From contig CBDVAK010000202.1 of the NCBI GenBank assembly GCA_965371945.1, positions 1 to 6,523 of the forward strand: 6,523 nucleotides of DNA. Reading direction: 5' to 3'. Source of the stretch: CBDVAK01 sp965371945. GTDB taxonomy: Bacteria > Pseudomonadota > Gammaproteobacteria > Competibacterales > JAHEDQ01. Each line of letters opens with the position of its first letter. Position 1 is the stretch's first letter. The translations under genes and the position numbers were made by a program. Below the pieces are notes generated by a model. It worked only from the letters and a program-made list of their open reading frames with translations, did no database searches and was not told where the DNA came from. Positions 1 to 5,910 of this stretch are shown piece after piece.

Positions 1-425
1 TGGGCGCAATAGTTGCCAAACAGCCGCCCGCCGATCTCCATGGCGTCGCGATCGGTGGCCAGGTCGGGGATATCGCGTTTGGCATAGGCCGCGAACACCG
101 GCCCGTAGGTGTCCTCGGCACGATCCATCTCCAACTGATAGGCGCCGGTGTCGCTGTAGCCCAGCACCCCCTTGAAGGCGCCCAGCCCGGGATACAGCAA
201 CAGATAGATACCGGTGAAGATGATGGTCAGATAGAACAGCCACAGCCACCAGCGTGGCATCGGATTGTTCAGCTCCTGCAGGTCGTCGTCCCAGACATGG
301 CCGGTCACCTCGCCGCTCGCGGCTTCTCCGGCCTTGGGTTTGGAAGCCCACCAGATCAGCCACCACATACCCAGGGTGTTACCCACGGTCAGTACGATGA
401 TCCACCAGCTGATCCCAGCACTCAT
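1..425 (-). CDS. ccoP: cbb3-type cytochrome c oxidase subunit III, CcoP (N-terminal part, cut by window edge)
   Basis: CcoP is the membrane-anchored dihaem cytochrome c subunit that passes electrons into the cbb3 terminal oxidase. The 141 residues present are the N-terminal part. They begin MSAGISWWII, have a first hydrophobic segment at about residues 5-27 and a second at about 60-78. Between them lies the CcoP/FixP signature, including HVWDDDLQELNNPMPRWW (residues 43-60). The second segment leads into the periplasmic domain, and the last residues are NYCA, so the first CXXCH haem motif is cut by the window edge. The start codon at 425 overlaps the ccoQ stop in an ATGA arrangement, which suggests translational coupling. 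A GGAGG ribosome-binding site lies at 435-439, nine bases upstream. Identity follows from the N-terminal signature and the ccoNOQP order. The two cytochrome domains are outside the window and cannot be judged. Confidence 0.95.
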   Translation of the reverse strand, partial: MSAGISWWIIVLTVGNTLGMWWLIWWASKPKAGEAASGEVTGHVWDDDLQELNNPMPRWWLWLFYLTIIFTGIYLLLYPGLGAFKGVLGYSDTGAYQLEMDRAEDTYGPVFAAYAKRDIPDLATDRDAMEIGGRLFGNYCA

Positions 426-604
426 GCCTGCCGTCCTCCAGTGTGTTTTTCTGAACGCGCCGCAATGTCCTCGTCTGCGAATGGCAGGTTGGCAGCATCG
501 TCAAAGCGTTTACGGCGTCTCTTGCTCCAGGCCCAGGCGCAGACTCCGATAAAGGCCACCATCAACGCGATGGTGGTTACAGTACGCAAGCTGTCGAAAT
601 CCAT
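422..604 (-). CDS. ccoQ: cbb3-type cytochrome c oxidase small subunit, CcoQ
   Basis: CcoQ is a small single-helix membrane protein that stabilises the cbb3 oxidase, chiefly through the association of CcoP with the CcoNO core. This 60-residue protein has one hydrophobic helix at about residues 10-27, followed by a basic run (SKRRRKRF) and an acidic tail containing NLPFADED, which is the usual CcoQ/FixQ design. It starts five bases after the ccoO stop. Its likely ribosome-binding site (AGAGG, 613-617) abuts the ccoO stop codon, and its own stop overlaps the ccoP start. Position, length and topology agree with the family, whose sequence conservation is low, so context carries much of the assignment. 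Confidence 0.92.
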   Translation of the reverse strand: MDFDSLRTVTTIALMVAFIGVCAWAWSKRRRKRFDDAANLPFADEDIAARSEKHTGGRQA

Positions 605-609
605 GACGG

Positions 610-1218
610 CTACCTCTGCACGGCCAGTACGGTTCCCAGGTTCTGCAGATAGGCGACCAAGGCGTCCATTTCGGTGTTGCCGGCGACCGCCTGCTGGGCA
701 CCCTGCAAATCCTCGTCGGTGTAGGGCACACCCAGCATCCGCAGCCGCGACATCTTGGTGACCGTGACCTCACCGCTCAGCTCATTGTCTTCCAACCATG
801 GGAAACCCGGCATATTGGATTCCGGCACCACGTCACGTGGATTGATCAGGTGCACCCGGTGCCAGTCGTCGCTGTAGCGGCCACCGACCCGGGCCAGGTC
901 CGGCCCGGTACGTTTTGAGCCCCACAGAAAGGGGTGGTCGTAGACGAACTCGCCGGCTACCGAGTAGTGCCCGTAGCGTTCCGTTTCCGCCCGGAACGGC
1001 CGGATCATCTGTGAGTGACAGCCCACACAGCCGTTCTTGATGTAGACATCACGGCCCTCCAGCTGCAGGGCCGTCAACGGTTTCAGGCCCGCCACCGGTT
1101 CGGTGGTCTCCTTGATAAAGAACAGCGGCAGAATCTGGGCCAGGCCGGCAACACTGATCACCAGGACGATCAGGATTGCCATCAGACCCACATTTGTTTC
1201 GACGCGTTCGTGACTCAT
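610..1218 (-). CDS. ccoO: cbb3-type cytochrome c oxidase subunit II, CcoO (monohaem cytochrome c)
   Basis: CcoO is the membrane-anchored monohaem cytochrome c that relays electrons from CcoP to the haem-copper centre in CcoN. The 202-residue protein is of usual family length. It has an N-terminal membrane anchor at about residues 10-31 and the haem-attachment motif CVGCH at 64-68, followed by the typical SQMIRPFRAE stretch. A conserved NMPGFPW segment supplies the likely axial methionine, Met136. The segments YDHPFLWGSKRTGPDL and HLINPRDVVPESNMP are characteristic of CcoO/FixO. The start at 1218 has a strong ribosome-binding site (GAGGAGGA at 1225-1232 on the plus-strand coordinates) that overlaps the ccoN stop codon, so the two genes are probably translationally linked. 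No key residue appears to be missing. Confidence 0.97.
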   Translation of the reverse strand: MSHERVETNVGLMAILIVLVISVAGLAQILPLFFIKETTEPVAGLKPLTALQLEGRDVYIKNGCVGCHSQMIRPFRAETERYGHYSVAGEFVYDHPFLWGSKRTGPDLARVGGRYSDDWHRVHLINPRDVVPESNMPGFPWLEDNELSGEVTVTKMSRLRMLGVPYTDEDLQGAQQAVAGNTEMDALVAYLQNLGTVLAVQR

Positions 1219-1230
1219 TGCGGGTCCTCC

Positions 1231-2643
1231 TCAAGCGGTCTGGGCTGCCGTGGCGGGCACGGGGCTGGGGCTGGACAGCGTCTTGTATAGGTTGAAGGCC
1301 ATGATCAGCATGCCGCCAAGATAGAGAACGCCACCCAGCAGCCGTACGGCGTAGTAGGGGTAGGTGGCCTTGAGCGATTCCACAAAGGTGTAGGTCAGGG
1401 TGCCGTCCGGGTTCACCGCACGCCACATCAGGCCCTGCATGACTCCCGAAATCCACATCGATGCGATATAGAGCACGATGCCGATGGTGGCCACCCAGAA
1501 ATGAACCTCGACCAGCTTCCAGCTATAGAGTTCACGGTTGAACAGCGGTTTGATCAGCGCATAGATGGCGCCGATGCTGATCAGACCCACCCAGCCCAGC
1601 GCGCCTGAGTGTACGTGACCAATGGTCCAGTCGGTGTAGTGGGACAATGCATTGACGGTTTTGATCGCCATCATCGGCCCTTCGAAGGTCGACATGCCGT
1701 AGAACGACAGCGACACGATCATGAAGCGCAGGATCGGGTCGGTACGCAGTTTGTGCCAGGCACCTGACAGCGTCATGATGCCGTTGATCATGCCGCCCCA
1801 GGACGGTGCCAGCAGCATCAGTGAGAACACCACGGCCAGCGATTGGGTCCAGTCAGGCAGAGCGGTGTAGTGCAAATGGTGGGGGCCTGCCCACATGTAT
1901 AGTGATATCAACGCCCAGAAGTGTACTACCGACAACCGGTACGAATAGACCGGCCGCCCGGCTTGTTTGGGCACGAAATAATACATCATGCCCAGAAAGC
2001 CGGCGGTCAGGAAGAAGCCGACGGCATTGTGCCCGTACCACCATTGCACCATCGCGTCGATGGCGCCCGGGTATGCCGAGTAGGATTTCCACATGCTCAC
2101 CGGGACCGCGGCGCTGTTGACCACATGCAGCACTGCGATGGTGAGGATGTAGGCCCCGTAGAACCAGTTGGCGACATAGATGTGCGGTGTGCGGCGTTTG
2201 ACGATGGTGCCAAAGAACAGCACCGCATAGGCGACCCAGACCACCGTAATGAGGATGTCGATGGGCCATTCCAGTTCCGCGTATTCCTTGGTGCTGGTCA
2301 GGCCCAGCGGCAGGGTGATCACCGCCAGCACGATGACCGCCTGCCAGCCCCAGAAAACGAAGCTGGCAAGTTTGTCGCTGATCAGACGGGTCTGGCAGGT
2401 GCGTTGCACGACATAGAGCGAAGTGGCGAACAGCGCGGAGCCGCCAAACGCGAAAATGACAGCATTGGTATGCAGCGGCCGCAGTCGACCGAACGACAGC
2501 CACGGGGTGTCGAAGTTGAGGGCTGGCCAGAGCAGTTGCGCTGCGATCAGTACACCGACGGTCATGCCGATGACGCCCCACACAACCGTCATGATGGTAA
2601 ATTGCCTGACCACCTTGTAGTTGTAGGTCATTTGAGGGTCCAT
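1231..2643 (-). CDS. ccoN: cbb3-type cytochrome c oxidase catalytic subunit I, CcoN
   Basis: CcoN is the polytopic haem-copper subunit where oxygen is reduced and protons are pumped in high-affinity microaerobic respiration. The 470-residue protein is full length. Expected ligands, inferred by alignment with Pseudomonas stutzeri CcoN, are all present with a constant shift of two residues: His58 and His345 for low-spin haem b, His343 for haem b3, and His205, His255 and His256 for CuB. Tyr249 in YMWAGPHH matches the tyrosine cross-linked to a CuB histidine. The YGHNAVGF and GHVHSGALGW signatures are intact. The start at 2643 has GAGG at 2651-2654, seven bases upstream. A second Met at residue 5 is possible but less well placed. 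It is the first gene of ccoNOQP, 204 bp downstream of fnr on the same strand, and an FNR-type box lies upstream. Confidence 0.98.
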   Translation of the reverse strand: MDPQMTYNYKVVRQFTIMTVVWGVIGMTVGVLIAAQLLWPALNFDTPWLSFGRLRPLHTNAVIFAFGGSALFATSLYVVQRTCQTRLISDKLASFVFWGWQAVIVLAVITLPLGLTSTKEYAELEWPIDILITVVWVAYAVLFFGTIVKRRTPHIYVANWFYGAYILTIAVLHVVNSAAVPVSMWKSYSAYPGAIDAMVQWWYGHNAVGFFLTAGFLGMMYYFVPKQAGRPVYSYRLSVVHFWALISLYMWAGPHHLHYTALPDWTQSLAVVFSLMLLAPSWGGMINGIMTLSGAWHKLRTDPILRFMIVSLSFYGMSTFEGPMMAIKTVNALSHYTDWTIGHVHSGALGWVGLISIGAIYALIKPLFNRELYSWKLVEVHFWVATIGIVLYIASMWISGVMQGLMWRAVNPDGTLTYTFVESLKATYPYYAVRLLGGVLYLGGMLIMAFNLYKTLSSPSPVPATAAQTA

Positions 2644-2715
2644 AGTTGTTCCTCAGTTCTCCGCTTCGATAGGTCTGCGTCCGCCATCCCGGTCGGCTTC
2701 CGGACACCGCGCCGC

Positions 2716-2733
2716 GCGACTATGCATAGTCGC
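2716..2733. repeat. 18-bp perfect palindrome in the ccoN promoter region
   Basis: GCGACTATG is followed directly by its reverse complement CATAGTCGC, giving nine base pairs of dyad symmetry with no spacer and no mismatch. It covers the candidate -10 hexamer and lies between the FNR-type box and the likely start of transcription. This is the shape of a dimeric repressor operator, but the binding protein is unknown. It resembles no operator I can name. Confidence 0.7.
2719..2724 (-). promoter_or_regulatory. Candidate -10 hexamer of the ccoNOQP promoter
   Basis: The minus-strand hexamer CATAGT matches TATAAT at four of six positions. If it spans -12 to -7, transcription would begin at about 2712 and the centre of the FNR-type box would fall exactly at -41.5, the class II FNR activation position. 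No -35 element is expected in such promoters because FNR overlaps that region. The leader would be about 68 nt. The assignment rests on geometry and a modest hexamer. Confidence 0.5.
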
Positions 2734-2746
2734 AACCATTCCGAAT

Positions 2747-2760
2747 ATGACGCATGTCAA
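2747..2760 (-). promoter_or_regulatory. FNR/ANR-type box upstream of ccoN
   Basis: On the minus strand this reads TTGAC-ATGC-GTCAT, which matches the symmetric FNR/ANR pattern TTGAY-N4-RTCAA at nine of ten positions. The final A is T here. Its centre is 110 bp upstream of the ccoN start. Promoters of cbb3 oxidase operons are classic FNR/ANR/FixK targets, and a cognate regulator is encoded next door. Occupancy is inferred, not shown. Confidence 0.75.
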
Positions 2761-2847
2761 TATATACGAATATTCATGATGCGCGAACATTGTCGCGGAC
2801 AGGGTCGATCGTCCGGTACGTTCGCAAGATGCCTGGCGGGGACCGGA

Positions 2848-3600
2848 TCAGGCCCGGGCCTGGGGCCAGGCTCCGCAGTCAGCCGCACCGGCCAGTTCAT
2901 TGAGGTGTTCCGGATCGGTGATCCTGATCCGTTTGCCGCTGACCGCGATGATCCCAGTTTCCTGGAAGCGGGTAAACAGCCTGCTCACGGTTTCCACCGC
3001 CAGCCCCAGGTAGTCGGCGATGTCATTGCGTGACATCGATAGCTGGAACTCGGTGGCAGAATATCCCCGTGTTTGAAAACGCAGCGAAAGGCTGTGTAGC
3101 AGGGCGGCAAGTCGTTGGTCGGCGGCCTTCTTGCCGAGCAGGGTGAGCAGGATGCTGTCCGCCATGATCTCGCGACTCATCAGCCGCAGCAGCTGGTGCT
3201 GAAGTCCCGGTACGCGGGCCGCCAGCTCTTCGAGCTGGGTAAACGGAAGTTTGCAGATCGTGGTGGTTTCCAGCGCTTTGGCGGCGCAGGGGTGATGTCC
3301 GGTGGCCACTGCGTCGAGACCGATCAATTCACCGGGAAGATGGAAGCCGGTGATTTGTTCGGCGCCGTCCAGGGTCATCGTATAGGTTTTCACGCTGCCG
3401 GAGCGAATCGCGTAAATGTCGTGAAACCGGTCACCCAGCCGGAAGATATGCTGCCCCCGCGAAATGGGCCGACTGGTGCGAACGATGGATTCCAGCAGGT
3501 TCATATCCTTTTGACCGACTCCCATCGGCAGGCAAAGCTCCTGCAGGCTGCAATTCCCGCAGACAGCCCGCACCCGCCCGATGTCGACAGTCTTGTCCAT
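2848..3600 (-). CDS. fnr: FNR/ANR-type oxygen-sensing transcriptional regulator ([4Fe-4S])
   Basis: This Crp/Fnr-family regulator switches genes when oxygen falls. From the chosen ATG it has 250 residues, the length of E. coli FNR. The N-terminal cluster CGNCSLQELC gives Cys14, Cys17 and Cys23, and Cys116 in ALETTTICKLPF matches the fourth ligand, so an oxygen-labile [4Fe-4S] cluster is expected. The cAMP-like fold follows (YAIRSGSVKTYTM, EQITGFHLPGELIG, GHHP), then a dimer helix and a helix-turn-helix. The recognition helix VETVSRLFTRF carries the Glu203, Ser206 and Arg207 that in FNR read TTGAT half-sites. The frame is open upstream to a TTG at 3672, but that would place an FNR-type box inside the gene. 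AGG seven bases before the ATG at 3600 favours the shorter form; ATGs at 3627 and 3645 remain possible. It is divergent from hisB and lies upstream of ccoN. An extra Cys105 is present. Confidence 0.95.
   Translation of the reverse strand: MDKTVDIGRVRAVCGNCSLQELCLPMGVGQKDMNLLESIVRTSRPISRGQHIFRLGDRFHDIYAIRSGSVKTYTMTLDGAEQITGFHLPGELIGLDAVATGHHPCAAKALETTTICKLPFTQLEELAARVPGLQHQLLRLMSREIMADSILLTLLGKKAADQRLAALLHSLSLRFQTRGYSATEFQLSMSRNDIADYLGLAVETVSRLFTRFQETGIIAVSGKRIRITDPEHLNELAGAADCGAWPQARA
2849..2871. repeat. GC-rich inverted repeats at the 3' end of fnr
   Basis: Two overlapping GC-rich dyads lie here: a perfect 14-bp palindrome CAGGCCCGGGCCTG at 2849-2862, which overlaps the fnr stop codon, and a GCCTGG/CCAGGC pair at 2858-2871. 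They could fold in the fnr mRNA as alternative hairpins. No run of T follows on the minus strand, so a standard intrinsic terminator is not supported and some readthrough into ccoN is possible. The repeats may only reflect GC-rich coding sequence. Confidence 0.4.
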
Positions 3601-3643
3601 GACGTTGCCTGGTGGCAGTCCCCCCATGCTGATTGCGACGATC

Positions 3644-3672
3644 ATTCCATCAGAACTATTGAGCCAAATCAA
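3644..3672 (-). promoter_or_regulatory. Candidate fnr promoter overlapped by the FNR-type box
   Basis: On the minus strand TTGATT (3672-3667, four of six to TTGACA) and TGGAAT (3649-3644, four of six to TATAAT) are 17 bp apart. Transcription would start near 3637, giving a leader of about 37 nt before the ATG at 3600. The -35 element lies within the FNR-type box, so FNR binding should block RNA polymerase. The match is moderate. Confidence 0.4.
3659..3672. promoter_or_regulatory. FNR/ANR-type box between fnr and hisB
   Basis: The plus strand reads TTGAG-CCAA-ATCAA, nine of ten positions matching TTGAT-N4-ATCAA. It lies 59 bp upstream of the chosen fnr start and 86 bp upstream of hisB. It overlaps a candidate -35 element for fnr, which would suit autorepression as known for E. 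coli fnr. An effect on hisB is possible but not indicated by spacing. Confidence 0.6.
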
Positions 3673-3719
3673 TGCGCGCGCAGGCCGGATGGAGTATGCG
3701 CGATGAGGGCTACGGTTAC

Positions 3720-3725
3720 TATGAT
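3720..3725 (+). promoter_or_regulatory. Candidate -10 hexamer for hisB
   Basis: TATGAT matches TATAAT at five of six positions and lies 33 bp before the hisB start codon. The corresponding -35 region (about 3697-3702, TGCGCG) is poor, so the promoter would be weak or need an activator. No histidine-rich leader peptide or attenuator is visible in this short upstream region. Confidence 0.35.
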
Positions 3726-3758
3726 AAACTCAGCGGTTTTGTACCGGTAGGCACGGAC

Positions 3759-4352
3759 ATGGAGCATCGCAAGGCCAGCGTGGTGAGGGAGACCCTGGAA
3801 ACCCGGGTGGATGTCTCGCTCGATCTCGATGGAGATGGCTGCTGCCAGCTCGCCACCGGTGTGGCGTTTTTGGAGCACATGCTCGAACAGGTTGCCCGCC
3901 ATGGCCTGGTCGATCTGGTCATCGAGGCGCGTGGCGATCTGCATATCGATGCCCATCATCTGGTTGAGGATATCGGTATCACTCTCGGCCAGGCCCTGAC
4001 CGCCGCGATCGGGGATCGTCGCGGTATTCGCCGCTATGGTCACGCCTATGTGCCGCTCGACGAGGCCCTGGCGCGGGTGGTGATCGATTTCTCCGGGCGC
4101 CCGGGGCTGGTCATGGAAGTCGATTTTCCGCGTGCCAGCGTCGGTGGCTTCGACGTCGATCTGTTCCGCGAGTTCTTCCAGGGACTGGTCAACCACGCCG
4201 GCATAACCCTGCACATCGACTGTTTGCGTGGTCGTAACGCGCACCACGTGGCCGAGACCATATTCAAGGCCTTTGGACGGGCGTTGCGGATGGCTGCCGA
4301 AGCCGATCCGCGCAGCGGCGGGCAGATGCCTTCCACCAAGGGTTCGCTGTGA
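3759..4352 (+). CDS. hisB: Imidazoleglycerol-phosphate dehydratase, HisB (monofunctional)
   Basis: HisB dehydrates imidazoleglycerol phosphate to imidazoleacetol phosphate in histidine synthesis, using bound manganese. From the chosen ATG it has 197 residues, the normal size of the stand-alone enzyme. The histidinol-phosphatase domain found fused to E. coli HisB is absent. Metal-binding motifs are present: FLEHML (His40), DAHHLVEDIG (His66, His67, Glu70), YGHAYVPLDEAL (His95, Glu102) and NAHHVAETIFKAFGRAL (His162, His163, Glu166). The frame is open upstream to 3672, but the family N-terminus (MEHRKASVVRET) starts at 3759, with AGG at 3749-3751 seven bases before it. hisH follows after 49 bp, pointing to one operon. 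The gene is divergent from fnr. Confidence 0.97.
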   Translation: MEHRKASVVRETLETRVDVSLDLDGDGCCQLATGVAFLEHMLEQVARHGLVDLVIEARGDLHIDAHHLVEDIGITLGQALTAAIGDRRGIRRYGHAYVPLDEALARVVIDFSGRPGLVMEVDFPRASVGGFDVDLFREFFQGLVNHAGITLHIDCLRGRNAHHVAETIFKAFGRALRMAAEADPRSGGQMPSTKGSL

Positions 4353-4401
4353 CCTCGGAGTGGCCCTGGCAGGCGGTCGGGGCGGCCGTAACCGGGGCAT
4401 C

Positions 4402-5046
4402 ATGAGCCGTATCGCGATCGTTGATTACGGTATGGGAAACCTGCACTCTGTGGCCCGCGCCCTGGAGCACGTGGCGGGGAGAACCCGCGTGATTGTCACC
4501 CAGAACCCGCGGCAGGTGCTGGACGCGGAGCGAGTGGTGTTTCCCGGTCAGGGTGCGATCGGGGTTTGCCGCCAGGAGCTGGAGCGGCTTGGTATGCTCG
4601 ACGCGGTGCGACGCAGTGCGGCCGAGCGCCCGTTTTTCGGGATGTGTCTGGGGCCACAGGTATTGATGGACTACAGCGAGGAGGATGGCGGGGTCAGAGG
4701 GTTGGGCGTGATTCCCGGCCAGGTGCGGCGGTTTCCGGCCACGCTGACCGACGGCTCCGGTGCCGACCGGTTGAAGATACCGCACATGGGGTGGAACCGC
4801 GTCCACCAGCACCTCCGCCACCCGCTTTGGAATGGCATCGGGCAGGATGCCTGGTTCTATTTCGTGCACAGCTACTATCTTGATCCGGCCGACCACGGCT
4901 GCATTGCCGGCAGCACCGAATACGGGCTGGAGTTTGCGTCCGCGGTGGCGGAGGAGAATGTGTTCGCAGTGCAGTTTCACCCGGAGAAGAGTGCCGCGGA
5001 CGGGCTCAGGTTATTGGCCAACTTCGTCGGCTGGCAACCCGGTTGA
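4402..5046 (+). CDS. hisH: Imidazole glycerol phosphate synthase glutaminase subunit, HisH
   Basis: HisH hydrolyses glutamine and channels ammonia to HisF, which closes the imidazole ring and releases AICAR. The 214-residue class I amidotransferase has Cys82 as nucleophile in GMCLGPQ, and His193 and Glu195 in QFHPEKS, completing the catalytic triad. The oxyanion segment reads PGQGA (48-52), and conserved KIPHMGWN and FYFVHSYY blocks are intact. The frame is open upstream to 4228, overlapping hisB, but the family start MSRIAIVDYGMGNLHSV fixes the ATG at 4402, with a GGGG stretch just before it. CLGPQ has Pro where Met is usual, a minor variation. HisF, its obligate partner, is not found in this window. 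Confidence 0.97.
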   Translation: MSRIAIVDYGMGNLHSVARALEHVAGRTRVIVTQNPRQVLDAERVVFPGQGAIGVCRQELERLGMLDAVRRSAAERPFFGMCLGPQVLMDYSEEDGGVRGLGVIPGQVRRFPATLTDGSGADRLKIPHMGWNRVHQHLRHPLWNGIGQDAWFYFVHSYYLDPADHGCIAGSTEYGLEFASAVAEENVFAVQFHPEKSAADGLRLLANFVGWQPG

Positions 5047-5063
5047 GCGGTGTTGACTGAATC

Positions 5064-5813
5064 ATGTTGCTGATACCTGCGATCGACCTCAAGGACGGCC
5101 AGTGCGTTCGGCTGCGTCAGGGGCGCATGGAGGACACCACGGTGTTTTCCGACGACCCACTGGCGGTGGCCGCGCGCTGGGTGCGGGAAGGTGCACGCCG
5201 TCTTCATCTGGTGGATCTTGACGGCGCATTCGCGGGGCAGCCGGTCAACGCAGGGGTGGTGCGCGCCATCACTTCGGCCTGGCCACGGTTGCCGGTACAG
5301 GTGGGCGGCGGGATTCGCAACCTGGAGACGGTTGAGGCCTATCTGGATGCAGGCGTGCGCTTCGTCATCATCGGTACCCGCGCGGTACAGGACCCGGACT
5401 GGGTCGCCGAACTATGCGGCGTCTACCCGGGCCGGGTCATCGTGGGTCTGGATGCCCGCGACGGCAAAGTCGCCGTCGATGGCTGGTCTCGACAGTCGGA
5501 TCAGGAGCCGGCCGCATTGGCGAAGCGCTTGGAGCGTGCAGGCGTCGCCGCCATCGTCTACACAGATATCGGTCGGGACGGCATGATGCAGGGGGTCAAC
5601 GTGCAGGCCACCACCGCTCTGGCACGCCTGCTGAGCGTGCCCGTCATTGCTTCCGGCGGTGTCAGCAGCCTCGATGATATACGTGCCCTGCTGGCGGTTC
5701 GTGATGCCGGCATCGGCGGTGCGATCCTGGGTCGCGCACTCTATGAGCAGCGCCTGGACCTGGCTGAGGCGCAGACGCTGGTCGATGATGCCGTCGCCGG
5801 CCAGTCCACATAA
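5064..5813 (+). CDS. hisA: Phosphoribosylformimino-5-aminoimidazole carboxamide ribotide isomerase, HisA
   Basis: HisA performs the Amadori isomerisation of ProFAR to PRFAR, the substrate of HisF-HisH. It is a 249-residue (beta/alpha)8 barrel. The catalytic aspartates are Asp8 in IPAIDLKDG and Asp130 in GLDARDG. Phosphate-binding loops are visible as GGGIR (81-85), ASGGVSS (196-202) and GAILGRALY (219-227). Full-length ends agree with the family. It starts 17 bp after hisH with no good ribosome-binding site in the usual position, so translation may be coupled to hisH. In the common hisBHAF order hisF would follow at once, but here the sequence after 5813 is not hisF. HisA is distinguished from HisF by its N-terminus and motif pattern. 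Confidence 0.97.
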   Translation: MLLIPAIDLKDGQCVRLRQGRMEDTTVFSDDPLAVAARWVREGARRLHLVDLDGAFAGQPVNAGVVRAITSAWPRLPVQVGGGIRNLETVEAYLDAGVRFVIIGTRAVQDPDWVAELCGVYPGRVIVGLDARDGKVAVDGWSRQSDQEPAALAKRLERAGVAAIVYTDIGRDGMMQGVNVQATTALARLLSVPVIASGGVSSLDDIRALLAVRDAGIGGAILGRALYEQRLDLAEAQTLVDDAVAGQST

Positions 5814-5910
5814 GGTCCCGGTCCCCGAAGGGCACCTGGGTCCAGTCAGGCTCACCTTGTTTGATTGACAACAAGAACATGAGTCACCCTCGGATTGGGT
5901 TAACCAAGAC

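Noticed and set aside
1921..3033. A 370-codon plus-strand open frame antisense to ccoN and fnr
   Set aside because: It crosses two well-identified genes and their intergenic region. Its product is rich in Arg, Gly, His and Asp with no recognisable domain, and the openness follows from GC-rich codon use on the other strand.
3601..3672. N-terminal extension of fnr from a TTG at 3672
   Set aside because: It would add 24 residues with no family similarity, uses a rare start without a visible ribosome-binding site, and includes the FNR-type box.
4634..4666. Unusual CLGPQ nucleophile motif in HisH as a sign of altered activity
   Set aside because: Cys, His and Glu of the triad and the surrounding blocks are intact. 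A single Met-to-Pro-type variation beside the nucleophile is not enough to suggest a different function.
4264..4980. A 238-codon minus-strand open frame antisense to hisB and hisH
   Set aside because: It is fully covered by genes with intact catalytic motifs on the plus strand. No domain is recognisable, so it is a shadow frame.
5822..5838. Possible terminator hairpin just after hisA
   Set aside because: The stem GGTCCC/GGG-C-ACC needs a bulge and no T-run follows, so it does not meet intrinsic terminator criteria.
5647..5868. A 73-codon plus-strand frame ending in LTLFD after hisA
   Set aside because: Most of it overlaps hisA in another frame. The ending resembles some transposase C-termini only by a few residues, too little to call a second element fragment.
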